Source: Devosia sp. Root413D1 (GTDB lineage Bacteria; Pseudomonadota; Alphaproteobacteria; Rhizobiales; Devosiaceae). Taken from it: a DNA stretch of 64,000 bases. The notes beneath the pieces were generated by a model that searched no databases, had not been told where the DNA came from, and saw only the letters and a program-made list of their open reading frames with translations. Location of the stretch: assembly GCF_001425235.1 (NCBI RefSeq), contig NZ_LMEA01000009.1, positions 124,001 to 188,000 of the forward strand. Direction: 5' to 3'. A program made the position numbers and the translations under genes. Below are positions 34,255 to 43,392 of this stretch, piece after piece (position 1 is the first letter of the stretch; each line of letters opens with the position of its first letter).

Positions 34255-34318
34255 AATGGTTCGGCCATATGCGATCGCCTGCCTCAAGGGGGAGGGGGTC
34301 GCGGGGAGCCCTCCGGAC

Positions 34319-34786
34319 TCAGGCCGCCCGCGTAGCTTCTAGCGGCTGGGTCAGGATGCCGTAGAGTTCGCCGGCATCGTCGGCGCGACGCAGCCGCGCG
34401 ACGACTGAATCGGTGCGCAGGATCCGCGCCACCCGAGCCAGTGCCTTGAGATGGTCGGCGCCCGCGCCCATCGGCGCGAGCAGCAGCATGACGAGGTCGA
34501 CCGGCTGGTCGTCGACCGACTCGAACTCCACCGGCTGTTCCAGCTTGGCGAACAGGGCCGTCACCGACCCCAGCCCGGCAAACTTGCCGTGCGGAATGGC
34601 GATGCCATTGCCGAGCCCGGTCGAGCCCAGCTGTTCGCGATCGTTCACCGCTTCGAAGATGGTCGCTGCGTCCTGCCCGGTAATCTCTGCGGCCCGCTCG
34701 GAGAGCCTGTGCAGCACGTCCAGCTTGGTCTTGATCTCAGAGCAAACAATCACGGACTCCTCCGAGAGGATGTCAGCCAATTCCAT
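34319..34786 (-). CDS. ptsN: PTS IIA-like nitrogen regulatory protein
   Basis: A 155-residue EIIA-Ntr of the nitrogen PTS, a phosphocarrier that adjusts potassium uptake, carbon/nitrogen balance and stress responses. The phosphorylatable histidine is in GLGNGIAIPHGKF near residue 66. MELADILSEESVI at the start and the fold pattern match the family. The ATG at 34786 is used; the ORF's TTG one codon earlier is less likely. It ends the lptC...rpoN-hpf-ptsN cluster, 48 bases after hpf. Confidence 0.95.
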   Translation of the reverse strand: MELADILSEESVIVCSEIKTKLDVLHRLSERAAEITGQDAATIFEAVNDREQLGSTGLGNGIAIPHGKFAGLGSVTALFAKLEQPVEFESVDDQPVDLVMLLLAPMGAGADHLKALARVARILRTDSVVARLRRADDAGELYGILTQPLEATRAA

Positions 34787-34834
34787 CAAGAAGTTCCCAT
34801 CGTGGATGCGGAAAGAGCAAGCTTTTCCGGAGCC

Positions 34835-35404
34835 CTAGTTCGGCCTGAGGGCCGGATCGATCCAGCCAATATTGCCGTCGGCGCGGCGGTAGACCACATT
34901 TAGGCCACCATGTCCAGCATGCCGGAATACGACCACTTCCGCCTGGGTCAAATCAAGCTGCATCACCGCTTCGCCCACAGACATCTGCCTCAGGCTCGAG
35001 GTCGCCTCGGCGATCACCGGCGGCGAGTAGTCCTCCAGCAGCTCGTCATCCTCGCTGGGCGCGGCGAGCACGTAGGATGGCGCCTCCTCGTCAGTGCCAT
35101 TGGCATGGCGGCGGTGCGCCTTGAGCTTGCGGTTGTAGCGCCTGAGGCGCTTCTCGATGGTGTCAGCCATGCCCTGGTAGGCCGACATGGCGTCGCCGCC
35201 ATAGGAGCTCGACTGCAGCACGGCGCCGGAATCGAGGTGCACCATGCACTGGGCGTTGAACCCCGAGCCTTCCGGTTCGAGGGTGAGGTGGCCGGTGTAG
35301 TTGCCGTCGAAGTACTTCTTCACCACCGTGTCGAAATGGCCCTGCGCCCTGATACGCAGCGCATCGCCGACATCCATGTTCTTTCCTGAGACGCGCAGTG
35401 TCAT
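34835..35404 (-). CDS. hpf: Ribosome hibernation-promoting factor, long form
   Basis: A 189-residue long-type HPF that joins 70S ribosomes into inactive 100S dimers. The N-terminal domain (1-100) binds the 30S subunit (MTLRVSGKNMDVGDALRIRAQGHFDTVVKKYFDGNYTGHLTLE). After an acidic linker the C-terminal dimerisation domain (about 130-189) reads MSVGEAVMQLDLTQAEVVVFRHAGHGGLNVVYRRADGNIGWIDP. It sits between rpoN and ptsN, as in many Proteobacteria. An R4 element occupies its leader, so transcription may start within or before that repeat. Confidence 0.96.
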   Translation of the reverse strand: MTLRVSGKNMDVGDALRIRAQGHFDTVVKKYFDGNYTGHLTLEPEGSGFNAQCMVHLDSGAVLQSSSYGGDAMSAYQGMADTIEKRLRRYNRKLKAHRRHANGTDEEAPSYVLAAPSEDDELLEDYSPPVIAEATSSLRQMSVGEAVMQLDLTQAEVVVFRHAGHGGLNVVYRRADGNIGWIDPALRPN

Positions 35405-35420
35405 GGAGGTCCTCTCTCGC

Positions 35421-35520
35421 TAGAGCGCTTTCAGGAAAAGTTCTGAGACTTTTCCGGTTCGAAAGCGCGACCAAATCAAAGCCTGAGCATTTCAACGCTT
35501 CAGCAAACGGTGAAATGCTC
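35421..35520. repeat. R4 dispersed element, copy 2
   Basis: Begins TAGAGCGCTTTCAGGAAAAG and ends GAGCATTTCA...TGAAATGCTC. It is the second copy of the element at 31050-31176, placed in the 256-base gap between rpoN and hpf, 16 bases upstream of the hpf start. Outer arms GCGCTTTC/GAAAGCGC and GAGCATTTCA/TGAAATGCTC are perfect. The rest of the gap (35521-35660) shows no clear feature. Confidence 0.85.
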
Positions 35521-35660
35521 GTGTAGCCGGCCGGAGCGGCCGCCACCATGAGATGTGGTCACCCCGGTGAGGGGAGTCTAGACCGACCCCTCCCAAGGGG
35601 CAATGCGCGGAACCCGATTGGGTTCAAATGCGAGGTGTCGACAGCGGCAGTGCCGACGCG

Positions 35661-37169
35661 CTATCGTCCCGCCGCGACCAAAGCGCGCTTCTGGCGGCGC
35701 CGGATCACCGAGGAGGGGATGTTCATCCCCTCGCGGTATTTCGCCACGGTGCGGCGCGCCACTTCGATCCCGCGTTCCTTCTGCAGCATCTCGGCGATGG
35801 TGTCGTCGGAGAGGATATCGGCCGGCTGCTCGGCATCGATGATCTGCTTGATGCGGTGGCGCACTGCCTCGGCGGAATGGTCGCCCTCGCCGGTCGATGA
35901 GCCGAGCGCCGTGGTGAAAAAGTACTTCATCTCGAACAGCCCGCGCGGCGTCGACACGTATTTGTTCGAGGTGACCCGGCTTACCGTCGACTCGTGCATC
36001 TCGATGGCGTCGGCAACCGCCTTCAGCGTCATTGGCCGCAGATGCGTGATGCCGTGGACGAGAAAGCCGTCCTGCTGTTTGACGATCTCGGCGGTGACCT
36101 TGAGGATGGTCTGCGCCCGCTGGTCGAGGCTTTTGGCCAGCCAGTTGGCGGTGGCGAGACAATCGGTCAGGAAGCTCTTTTCCGTGGTGTCGCGGGTCTT
36201 CTTGGTCACCGAGGCATAATAGGTGCGGTTGACCAGCACCCGCGGCAGCACGTCGGCATTGAGCTCGATCTGCCACTCGCCGCCGGGCCCCGGCCGCACG
36301 AACACATCCGGCACCACCGATTCCACCGGCCCTGCCTCGAAGGCGCGCCCAGGCCTGGGGTCGAGCTGGCGCAGCTCGGCCAGCATGTCGAGCAAATCCT
36401 CGCGGTCGGCGCTCACGGCGCGGGCGAGGGCGGCGAGGTCGTGCTGAGCCACCAGCTCGAGATTGTCGAGCAGCCGCAGCATCAGCGGATCGAGCCTGTC
36501 CTTCTCGCGCAGTTGCAGCGCCAGGCACTCGCGCACATCCCGGGCGAACACCCCAACCGGGTCGCACCCCTGCAGCTTCAACAGCACCGCTTCGATGGTT
36601 TCGACGGGGGCGCCGAGCTGCTCGGCGACGGTTTCGAGCTCGACCGCGAGGTAGCCCGCCTCGCTGAGGCTGTCGATCAGGAACTGCGCGATCAGCCGTT
36701 CCGCCGGATCGGCGGTGATCAGCCCGGCCTGCGCGGCAAGGTGGTCGGAGAGCGTCGGTCGCGCGGCGACGAACTGGTCGATATCGGCCGCCTCGCCGTC
36801 ACCGCCGCTCCGCTCGTTCCACTGTGTCGAGTCGGTCAGCCGCTCCGGCGCCGACTGGTCGGGGAAGACGTTCTCGACTTCGGTATCGTAGCCATTGGCG
36901 ATCGAGTCCGCCGACTGGATGCGATCGGAATAGTCGACCGTATCCTCGGCAGCGTTCAGTTCGGCCGGGCGCTCCGGCGCTTCCGCCGCCTCGTCGGCCG
37001 GTTCCGCCCCGTCCTCGCGCTCGAGCAGCGGATTGCGCAGCAACTCCGCCTCGACGAAGCTGTTGAGCTCGAGGTGGCTGAGTTGCAGCAGCCGGATCGA
37101 CTGCATGAGTTGCGGCGTGAGCGTCAGGCCCTGGCTCTGACGAACCTCAAGCCGTGGCGACAAGGCCAT
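35661..37169 (-). CDS. rpoN: RNA polymerase sigma-54 factor
   Basis: A 502-residue sigma-54. The glutamine-rich region I, LEVRQSQGLTLTPQLMQSIRLLQLSHLEL (about 5-35), interacts with enhancer-binding activators. An acidic region II follows, then the core-binding domain, the helix-turn-helix (about 385-410) and the C-terminal RpoN box ARRTVAKYREGM that reads the -24 element. It directs nitrogen, flagellar and other activator-dependent genes. The start MALSPRLEVRQS at 37169 is the family N terminus; the ORF's upstream extension is not homologous. Here rpoN is cut off from lptB by a gene on the other strand. Confidence 0.96.
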   Translation of the reverse strand: MALSPRLEVRQSQGLTLTPQLMQSIRLLQLSHLELNSFVEAELLRNPLLEREDGAEPADEAAEAPERPAELNAAEDTVDYSDRIQSADSIANGYDTEVENVFPDQSAPERLTDSTQWNERSGGDGEAADIDQFVAARPTLSDHLAAQAGLITADPAERLIAQFLIDSLSEAGYLAVELETVAEQLGAPVETIEAVLLKLQGCDPVGVFARDVRECLALQLREKDRLDPLMLRLLDNLELVAQHDLAALARAVSADREDLLDMLAELRQLDPRPGRAFEAGPVESVVPDVFVRPGPGGEWQIELNADVLPRVLVNRTYYASVTKKTRDTTEKSFLTDCLATANWLAKSLDQRAQTILKVTAEIVKQQDGFLVHGITHLRPMTLKAVADAIEMHESTVSRVTSNKYVSTPRGLFEMKYFFTTALGSSTGEGDHSAEAVRHRIKQIIDAEQPADILSDDTIAEMLQKERGIEVARRTVAKYREGMNIPSSVIRRRQKRALVAAGR

Positions 37170-37324
37170 GCGCGCGTTTCCACGTAAGAGAGGCTTCCAA
37201 CGCCATCCATGCATGATTGGCGAGGTAAGGGCAAGAACCGTGCCAAGAGTGGCCAAACGCATTTCCTGCCTTCCGGTTGTATCCGAGCCGGCGGTAGTCG
37301 ATGGTGAGCCATAAGGAGAGTCCG

Positions 37325-38083
37325 GTGCCACTCAAGATAGTCAGACGGCTGCTGCCGGATTGGGGCACGACCTATGGACCGCCGGGTGAAGGACCATTTC
37401 CGGTTGTCCTCCTGCTCCACGGTTCGGAGGGCCCGTGGTCGGGCTGGAGCCACCGCAACGCCGTGATCCTCGCCGCGCATGGGTTCCTCGCCTTCCCCTT
37501 CGGCTACTCTAAGGGTGGCAATGCCTGGAACGCCGGCAACATCATCGATGTGCCGCTCGACCGCACCGTCGAGGCACTGGCGGCGCTGCGCGGCTTCGCT
37601 CCGGCCGGGCCGCGGCTTGGCCTCTATGGCGTCTCGCGCGGTGCCGAGCACGCCCTGCTGCTTGCCGCGCTGATGGCGCGTGACGGGGACCGGGGCATGC
37701 CCGACGCCATTGCCGCCCACAGCCCGCCCGATGTGATCTGCGGCAGCTTCGACAGCCGTTCATGGCGCGACGCCGGTGATCCCGGCTGGCAGCCTTGGGA
37801 TCCGGGCCACCGTGCCTGGAGCTGGAAGGGCTCGTCGGACGGGCTGCTGCCGACCACGCCGATCGAGATCGAGCGCTACCCCGGGCCGCTGTTCCTCAGC
37901 CACGGCACCGCCGACCGGGTATGGTCGGTGGAGATGACGCGGCGTCTGGCCGACCGTCTGCATCGCCACGGCCGCAGCCCGGAAGTGCATCTCTACGAAG
38001 GCCAGGATCACCTGCCGGGTAGCGACGCTGAGAACGAACACCACGAGCACCTGATCGACTTCTTCGAGCGAAACCTCGCTTGA
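37325..38083 (+). CDS. Dienelactone-hydrolase/BAAT-like alpha/beta hydrolase
   Basis: A 252-residue alpha/beta hydrolase from GTG 37325, which follows a strong AAGGAGAG ribosome-binding site by four bases; the ATG at 37301 lies before that site. Catalytic features are LLLHGSEGPWSGW (oxyanion), the elbow YGVSRGAEHA with Ser104, Asp in HGTADRVWS and His in GQDHLPG. It resembles acyl-CoA thioester hydrolase/BAAT C-terminal and dienelactone hydrolase proteins. It is inserted in the opposite direction between rpoN and lptB, which are normally contiguous in related genomes. This suggests a local insertion. Confidence 0.85.
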   Translation: MPLKIVRRLLPDWGTTYGPPGEGPFPVVLLLHGSEGPWSGWSHRNAVILAAHGFLAFPFGYSKGGNAWNAGNIIDVPLDRTVEALAALRGFAPAGPRLGLYGVSRGAEHALLLAALMARDGDRGMPDAIAAHSPPDVICGSFDSRSWRDAGDPGWQPWDPGHRAWSWKGSSDGLLPTTPIEIERYPGPLFLSHGTADRVWSVEMTRRLADRLHRHGRSPEVHLYEGQDHLPGSDAENEHHEHLIDFFERNLA

Positions 38084-38087
38084 CCAG

Positions 38088-38855
38088 TCAGACCTCGAAC
38101 GTATCGCCCAGATACACGCGCCGCGCCTCGGGGTCGGCGGCGATCACCTCGGGCTTGCCCTGGATCATCACATGGCCCTCGTGGATCACATAGGCGCGGT
38201 CGACTAGCGACAACGTCTCGCGCACCGAATGGTCGGTGATCAGCACCCCGATGCCGCGGCGGGTGAGGTGCCTGACCAGCATCTTGACTTCGCTGACCGC
38301 GATCGGGTCGACGCCGGCGAACGGCTCGTCGAGCAACATGAACAGGGGGTCGGTGGCGACCGCCCGGGCGATTTCGACGCGCCGTCGCTCGCCACCCGAC
38401 AGCGCCAGCGCATTGGATTTGGCGATATGGGCGATACCGAACTCCGCCAGTAATTCATTGAGCCGCACTAGCCGGTCGGCTTTCCTCGGTACGTGCCCCT
38501 CGAGCACTGCGAGGATGTTGCCCTCGACGCTGAGGCCGCGAAAGATCGAGCTTTCCTGCGGCAGGTAGCCGATGCCGAGCCGCCCGCGCTGGAACAGCGG
38601 CAGGTTGGTGATCGGTCGTCCGTCGACCAGGATCTTGCCCTTGTCCGGCTTCACCAGCCCCATGATCATGGTGAAGACGGTCGTCTTGCCGGCGCCGTTC
38701 GGCCCAAGCAGGCCAACCGCCTCGCCGCGCCGCACCGCGAGGCTGACATTCTCGACCACCGTGCGCTTGCCGAAACTCTTGTTGAGCCCGTGCGCCACCA
38801 GCCAGCCGGATTGGTCGACCGGGGTCCTGGTCGTCACTGTCGCCGCTTCGTTCAT
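38088..38855 (-). CDS. lptB: LPS export ABC transporter ATP-binding protein
   Basis: A 255-residue ATPase of the LptB2FGC machine that extracts lipopolysaccharide from the inner membrane. Marks are Walker A GPNGAGKTT, the YLPQESSIFRGLSVEGNILAVLE Q-loop region specific to LptB, signature LSGGERRRVEIARA, Walker B FMLLDEPFAGVDP and the H-loop ITDHSVRETLSL. The start at 38855 overlaps the lptA stop by four bases (ATGA). It is the last gene of rnd-lptC-lptA-lptB before the inserted opposite-strand hydrolase. Confidence 0.96.
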   Translation of the reverse strand: MNEAATVTTRTPVDQSGWLVAHGLNKSFGKRTVVENVSLAVRRGEAVGLLGPNGAGKTTVFTMIMGLVKPDKGKILVDGRPITNLPLFQRGRLGIGYLPQESSIFRGLSVEGNILAVLEGHVPRKADRLVRLNELLAEFGIAHIAKSNALALSGGERRRVEIARAVATDPLFMLLDEPFAGVDPIAVSEVKMLVRHLTRRGIGVLITDHSVRETLSLVDRAYVIHEGHVMIQGKPEVIAADPEARRVYLGDTFEV

Positions 38856-39313
38856 TGCGGGGTGAAGACGCCGGTCACCCGGCCTCCGGCATTGCCCTTG
38901 AACACCGAGCTGTTGGTCTTGAGGTTGATGGTCAGCTCCGGCCCGTTCAGCTTGCCCTGCGCGTTGACCACCGTGACATTGCCGCTCAGCCTCAGGATCA
39001 GGGTGTCCGGATCGAATGTCGCCTTGGCCCCGGTGGCGTCCTGGCTGTCGGTCTTGATCCGCACATTGCCGGTGGCGGTAAGGCCGTCGATGTCGCTTTG
39101 CCCACCGCTGCCATAGACCACCACCACCTTGTCGGCCCAGAGCTTCAATCCGGTCCGGGTGATCGTGACGTTGCCGGTGAAGGTGGCGTTGTTGTTGTTC
39201 TGGTCGATGGTGAAATCGTCGGCGGCGACGTTCACCGGCTCGGCCGCGGCCGCCGGCAGCGCCATGGCCAACAGGGTGGTCAAGGCAATAGCGAGGGCAG
39301 CACAAAACTTCAT
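38852..39313 (-). CDS. lptA: LPS transport periplasmic protein LptA
   Basis: A 153-residue OstA/LptA-domain protein with a signal peptide (MKFCAALAIALTTLLAMALPAAAA, cleavage after AAA at about 24). The mature part has the beta-jellyroll pattern NVAADDFTIDQNNNNATFTGNVTITRTGLKLWADKVVV...ATGNVRIKT. LptA polymerises into the periplasmic bridge carrying LPS from LptC to LptD. It overlaps both lptC and lptB by four bases. Sequence is poorly conserved in the family; context makes the call firm. Confidence 0.93.
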   Translation of the reverse strand: MKFCAALAIALTTLLAMALPAAAAEPVNVAADDFTIDQNNNNATFTGNVTITRTGLKLWADKVVVVYGSGGQSDIDGLTATGNVRIKTDSQDATGAKATFDPDTLILRLSGNVTVVNAQGKLNGPELTINLKTNSSVFKGNAGGRVTGVFTPQ

Positions 39314-39948
39314 TCGGTTTCCCCCGGGGTCGAAACCAGCGTCACCCTGGCGTTCTTGAAGGTGTAGATACCGGTTTCGCGGTCATAGGTCATGCCATCG
39401 GAGACGATGTGCGAGCCGCTGGGCATGGTGATGTCGACGTTGCCGCTCGCCACCATCTTCCAGTTCATCAGGTCGGCGAACACCGCTTCGAGCGTGCCAT
39501 CGAGCCCTTCCGAACTGGTGACATGGGCGATCCCCGGCACGTTCAGCAACTGGTCATTGGTCTGGAACTGTGCTGCCGCCGCTTCCGCCTGCATCGCCGC
39601 ACCCTCCGGCGGGGTCATGGTGAACACTGCGTCCTCCATGTCGATCAGGTCGTTCTGTGTCGGCGCCACCTTCGCCGCCCGAGCCGACAGCGCGTAAAGC
39701 GTGCCGTCATCGCCGGTGGAGGTGAGTCGTGGCGTTTCCACCACCAGGTTGTCCCGATCGATCCTGATATTGGAGTAGCCGAAGCGCTGCCCCAGATTGT
39801 CGATGACGATCATCGCCAAGAGCACCACGAACACCAGCACCCCGCCGGCTGGCACCAGCCAGCGCAACAGGCTGACCAGCCGGTTACGACGATTGAGTCG
39901 CGCGTAGAGCGCGGCGCGATCGTCGATCGGGGTGGCCAGCGACGCCAT
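39310..39948 (-). CDS. lptC: LPS export system protein LptC
   Basis: A 212-residue LptC: a cytoplasmic N terminus (about 1-25), one membrane anchor LVPAGGVLVFVVLLAMIVIDNLG (30-52) and a periplasmic beta-jellyroll (about 60-212). Typical alpha-type stretches are LVVETPRLTSTGDDGTLYALSA and SDGMTYDRETGIYTFKNARVTL. It receives LPS from LptFG and hands it to LptA. The start shares a base with the rnd stop (TGATG) and the stop overlaps lptA. Confidence 0.93.
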   Translation of the reverse strand: MASLATPIDDRAALYARLNRRNRLVSLLRWLVPAGGVLVFVVLLAMIVIDNLGQRFGYSNIRIDRDNLVVETPRLTSTGDDGTLYALSARAAKVAPTQNDLIDMEDAVFTMTPPEGAAMQAEAAAAQFQTNDQLLNVPGIAHVTSSEGLDGTLEAVFADLMNWKMVASGNVDITMPSGSHIVSDGMTYDRETGIYTFKNARVTLVSTPGETE

Positions 39949-40562
39949 CAGCTATGCGCGAAGATGTCGGTCTCGTCCCAGCCCATCAGGTCGAGGTCGA
40001 TCCGGTGCTTGAGGAACTCGAAGCAGGCCTGGGCCAGTTCGGTCCGGCCCTCGCGCCTGAGCATCCGATCGAGGTGGCGCTTCAGGTCGTGGAGGTAGAG
40101 GACGTCCGATGCGGCATAGTCGAGCTGCGCTTCGGAGATCTTTTCGGCGCCCCAGTCCGAGCTCTGCTGCTGCTTGGACATGTCGATGTTGAGCAGCTCG
40201 CGCGCCAGGTCCTTGAGGCCGTGCCGATCGGTGTAGGTGCGCACCAGCTTACTGGCGATCTTGGTGCAGTAAACCGGGCCGGTGACGATACCGAAGCGGT
40301 GCTTCAGCACGGCCATGTCGAAGCGCGCATAGTGGAAAATCTTGGTGACCCCGGGGTCACTCAGGAGCTTCGTGAGGTTCGGCGCGTCCTTCAGATCCTG
40401 CGGGATTTGCACCACGTCGGCGCTGCCGTCACCGGGGGAGAGCTGCACCACGCAGAGCCGGTCACGCCGCGGATCGAGGCCCATGGTTTCGGTATCGATC
40501 GCCACCTCCCGGCCATAGCGCTGGAGGTCGGGCAGGTCGCCCCGATGCAGTCTGATCGTCAT
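39948..40562 (-). CDS. rnd: Ribonuclease D family 3'-5' exonuclease
   Basis: A 204-residue short RNase D of the alphaproteobacterial type: only the DEDDy exonuclease domain without HRDC domains. Catalytic motifs are AIDTETMGLDPRRDRLCVVQLS (D-x-E), IFHYARFDMAVL and the C-terminal YAASDVLYL. It trims RNA 3' ends such as tRNA precursors. The start MTIRLHRGDLPD at 40562 is the family N terminus; ATG 40601 would add 13 residues. It leads the rnd-lptC-lptA-lptB operon, which is typical of Rhizobiales. Confidence 0.94.
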   Translation of the reverse strand: MTIRLHRGDLPDLQRYGREVAIDTETMGLDPRRDRLCVVQLSPGDGSADVVQIPQDLKDAPNLTKLLSDPGVTKIFHYARFDMAVLKHRFGIVTGPVYCTKIASKLVRTYTDRHGLKDLARELLNIDMSKQQQSSDWGAEKISEAQLDYAASDVLYLHDLKRHLDRMLRREGRTELAQACFEFLKHRIDLDLMGWDETDIFAHS

Positions 40563-40690
40563 GTCGAAATCCTGGTTCGGCGATTTGGGCTGTGATGCCA
40601 TAGCATAAAGGCGTTGGAAAGACCGGGCGGCATCGTTACAAAACCCGGGGCGGCCGCAGGCCACGCGGCTCGCGGCGGGTGGGTTACTTT

Positions 40691-42544
40691 ATGACGTTGA
40701 ACAAGGTCCGCGACGGACTGAGCGGACTGCCGCGTCGCTGGAAGCAAGCCATTCTGATCGGCTTCGACATGCTCGCGCTGCTCGGCGTGCTGTGGCTGAG
40801 CTTTGCTATCCGCCTGGGCGGCACCTTCACGCCTACCATGTCGCACATCCTGTTGATGCTGCTGGCGCCGATCCTCGCCGTGCCGGTGTTCATCCGGATG
40901 GGGCTGTATCGCGCCGTGATCCGCTACCTGCCGGAGCGGGCGCTGTGGACCATCATCCAGGCGATGATGCTGGCAACCCTGCTCTGGGTGTTCGCGCTGT
41001 TTCTCGCCGAGGCGACGCGGCTGGCGACCTTCCCGCGCACCGTGCCGCTGTTCTACTTCATCTTCGGCACCGTCATTGTCGCCGGCTCGCGCTTCCTCGC
41101 CAAGGCACTGCTCTGGCTGCCTGAGCGCAACCTCCGCCATGGCGGCGGGGTGGTGATTTATGGCGCCGGTTCCGCCGGCACGCAGCTTGCCGAAGCGCTG
41201 CGTGCGCATCGCGCCAGCTCCGTCGTCGCCTTCGTCGATGATGACCAAAGCCTCTGGGGTCGCGATGTCGCCGGCATCCGCGTCGACCCGCCGACCAGGC
41301 TCGGTGAGCTGATCAGCAACCGCGGTGTCAGCGAGGTGATCCTCTCGATTCCCTCCGCCGACGCCACCCGACGCGCCCAGATTGTCACCGAGCTCAGCCA
41401 CCACCCCGTCAAGATCCGGGCGCTGCCGGCGATTGCCGACCTGGTCTCCGGCAAGTACCTGATCAGCCAGCTGCGCGAGATAGATATCGACGATCTGCTC
41501 GGCCGCTCCGCCGTGCCCGCCGATCCCGAGCTGATGGGCGAAATCCTTGGCGGTCGGGTGATCCTCGTTACCGGCGCTGGCGGCTCGATCGGCTCGGAGC
41601 TCACCCGGCTCATCGTCCAGCACGCGCCCAGGAAGCTGGTGCTGCTCGAGGCCAACGAGTTCGCGCTCTACGAGATCGACCGGCACCTGCGCACCCTGGC
41701 TGAGGTCGAGATCGTCCCGGTGCTCGGCTCGATCGCCGACGCCGCGCTGCTCCGCCGCACGCTCGAGGGGCAGGGCGTCGAAGTGATCTTCCATGCCGCA
41801 GCGCACAAGCATGTGCCACTGGTCGAGGCCAACGCGCTGGAGGGCGTGCGCAACAATGTTCTGGGCACCCGCATCCTGGTGGAAGCGGCGGTCGCGGCGG
41901 GCGTACAGCGCTTTGTCCTGATTTCGTCCGACAAGGCAGTGCGGCCGTCGAGCGTCATGGGGGCGACCAAGCGCTGGGCTGAACTGATCGTCCGCCACTA
42001 CGGCAAGGGCAGCGGTATGCGCTACTGCTCGGTGCGTTTTGGCAACGTGCTCGGCTCCAACGGCTCGGTGGTGCCGCTGTTTCGCGAGCAGATCGCCGCC
42101 GGCGGCCCGGTGACCCTCACCGACAGCCGCATGACCCGCTACTTCATGTCGATCCACGAGGCGGCCGAGCTGATCGTCCAGGCCGGCGCCATGGCCGAGG
42201 GTGGTGACATCTTCCTGCTCGAGATGGGCGAGCCGGTACGCATCCGCGATCTCGCCGAGAACATGATCCGGCTGGCCGGCCTGTCGGTGAAATCCGACGA
42301 CAACCCCACCGGTGACATCGCCATCCGCGAGACCGGCGCGCGGCCGGGCGAGAAGCTGGCCGAAGAGCTGTTCTTCGATCCGGCCAACGCGCTGCGCACC
42401 GCGCAGCCGAAGATCCTCCGCTCGCCACCGGGCGCCCGCCAGACCAACGACCTGTTGCCCGCCCTCACGGCGCTCGATGCTGCGCTGAAAGCCGAAGACG
42501 AAGCCGAGCTGCGCCGCGTGCTGTTCGACTACGTGAAAGTCTGA
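40691..42544 (+). CDS. Membrane-bound nucleotide-sugar 4,6-dehydratase (CapD/WbpM family)
   Basis: A 617-residue protein. Four N-terminal membrane segments (about 15-130) are followed by a CoA-binding-like Rossmann domain with GAGSAGTQLAEALRAH, then the dehydratase domain: VTGAGGSIGSELTR (about 298), HAAAHKHVPLVE, and the active-site stretch SSDKAVRPSSVMGATKRWAE, where Met replaces the usual catalytic Tyr as in WbpM. It converts UDP-GlcNAc to a 4-keto-6-deoxy sugar, a first step to O-antigen or capsule sugars. The ATG at 40691 follows GGTGGG. It is divergent from rnd, with the CpdA-like gene 7 bases after it. Confidence 0.93.
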   Translation: MTLNKVRDGLSGLPRRWKQAILIGFDMLALLGVLWLSFAIRLGGTFTPTMSHILLMLLAPILAVPVFIRMGLYRAVIRYLPERALWTIIQAMMLATLLWVFALFLAEATRLATFPRTVPLFYFIFGTVIVAGSRFLAKALLWLPERNLRHGGGVVIYGAGSAGTQLAEALRAHRASSVVAFVDDDQSLWGRDVAGIRVDPPTRLGELISNRGVSEVILSIPSADATRRAQIVTELSHHPVKIRALPAIADLVSGKYLISQLREIDIDDLLGRSAVPADPELMGEILGGRVILVTGAGGSIGSELTRLIVQHAPRKLVLLEANEFALYEIDRHLRTLAEVEIVPVLGSIADAALLRRTLEGQGVEVIFHAAAHKHVPLVEANALEGVRNNVLGTRILVEAAVAAGVQRFVLISSDKAVRPSSVMGATKRWAELIVRHYGKGSGMRYCSVRFGNVLGSNGSVVPLFREQIAAGGPVTLTDSRMTRYFMSIHEAAELIVQAGAMAEGGDIFLLEMGEPVRIRDLAENMIRLAGLSVKSDDNPTGDIAIRETGARPGEKLAEELFFDPANALRTAQPKILRSPPGARQTNDLLPALTALDAALKAEDEAELRRVLFDYVKV

Positions 42545-42551
42545 GCCGGCG

Positions 42552-43349
42552 GTGCTGATCGCGCAGCTCTCCGACCCGCACCTCTGCGCCCCCGACACGC
42601 TCTATCAGGGGCTGGTCGATTCCAACGCCATGTTCGAGGCTGCCATTGAGCGGCTGGCGACGCTCGATCCCGCCCCCGACCTGGTGCTGCTGACCGGCGA
42701 CGTCACCGAGCACGCCGCAGCCGCGGAGTACCAGCTGGCCCGGCGCCTGCTCGCCGGCATCCGGCAGCCCGTGCTGGCCATCCCGGGCAATCACGACGAG
42801 CGCGAAGCTTTCCGCGCCGCCTTCGCCGACCGGGGCTACGTGCCCGCCACCGGCCCGCTGCATTTTGCTGTCGGCCGTCACGGGCCGGTCCGTGTCATCG
42901 GCCTCGATATCAGTGTGCCGGGCCAGCATCACGGTGATTTCGACGCGGCGACGACTGCGTGGCTGGAGGCGGCGCTCGCGGCCGAACCGGAGCGGCCGAC
43001 GCTGATCATGCTGCACCAGCCGCCCATCGAAACCGGCATCGGCTTTATCGACACCTATCGCTGCTTTGGCGGCGAGCGGCTGGCGGCCATCATCGCGCGC
43101 TACCCGGCGGTGGAGCGCGTGCTCTGCGGCCATGTCCACCGTCACATGTCGCGGCGCTTCGGTGGCAGCCTGCTGCAGATCGCCCCAAGCACCACCACAG
43201 CCATCGCCCTGCGCCTCGCGCCCGGAGCCGAACCCGCCTCGTTCGTCGAGTCACCAGCGCTGCTGCTGCACCACTGGCGAGCGGATTCCGGGGTGGTCAC
43301 TCATCACGTGCCGATCAACCCGGGCGAAGGCCCGCTGCCGTTCTTCTGA
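42552..43349 (+). CDS. CpdA-like metallophosphoesterase
   Basis: A 265-residue calcineurin-type phosphoesterase with the complete metal-binding set: DPHLC (D-x-H) at residue 8, LTGDVTEH, PGNHDERE, MLHQPP and CGHVHRHMS. This pattern is typical of class III cyclic-nucleotide phosphodiesterases such as CpdA and Rv0805, so cAMP or a phospholipid-like phosphodiester may be hydrolysed. Its close spacing to the preceding dehydratase suggests co-transcription, but I see no functional link. Substrate uncertain. Confidence 0.88.
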   Translation: MLIAQLSDPHLCAPDTLYQGLVDSNAMFEAAIERLATLDPAPDLVLLTGDVTEHAAAAEYQLARRLLAGIRQPVLAIPGNHDEREAFRAAFADRGYVPATGPLHFAVGRHGPVRVIGLDISVPGQHHGDFDAATTAWLEAALAAEPERPTLIMLHQPPIETGIGFIDTYRCFGGERLAAIIARYPAVERVLCGHVHRHMSRRFGGSLLQIAPSTTTAIALRLAPGAEPASFVESPALLLHHWRADSGVVTHHVPINPGEGPLPFF

Positions 43350-43392
43350 GCGCCAGCTAAGCGGCAGCTGACTGCATCATTCATCAGGCATT

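Noticed and set aside
40559-42598. 679-codon minus-strand ORF opposite the CapD/WbpM-type gene
   Set aside because: Antisense shadow of a clearly recognisable dehydratase; low-complexity composition and no domain.
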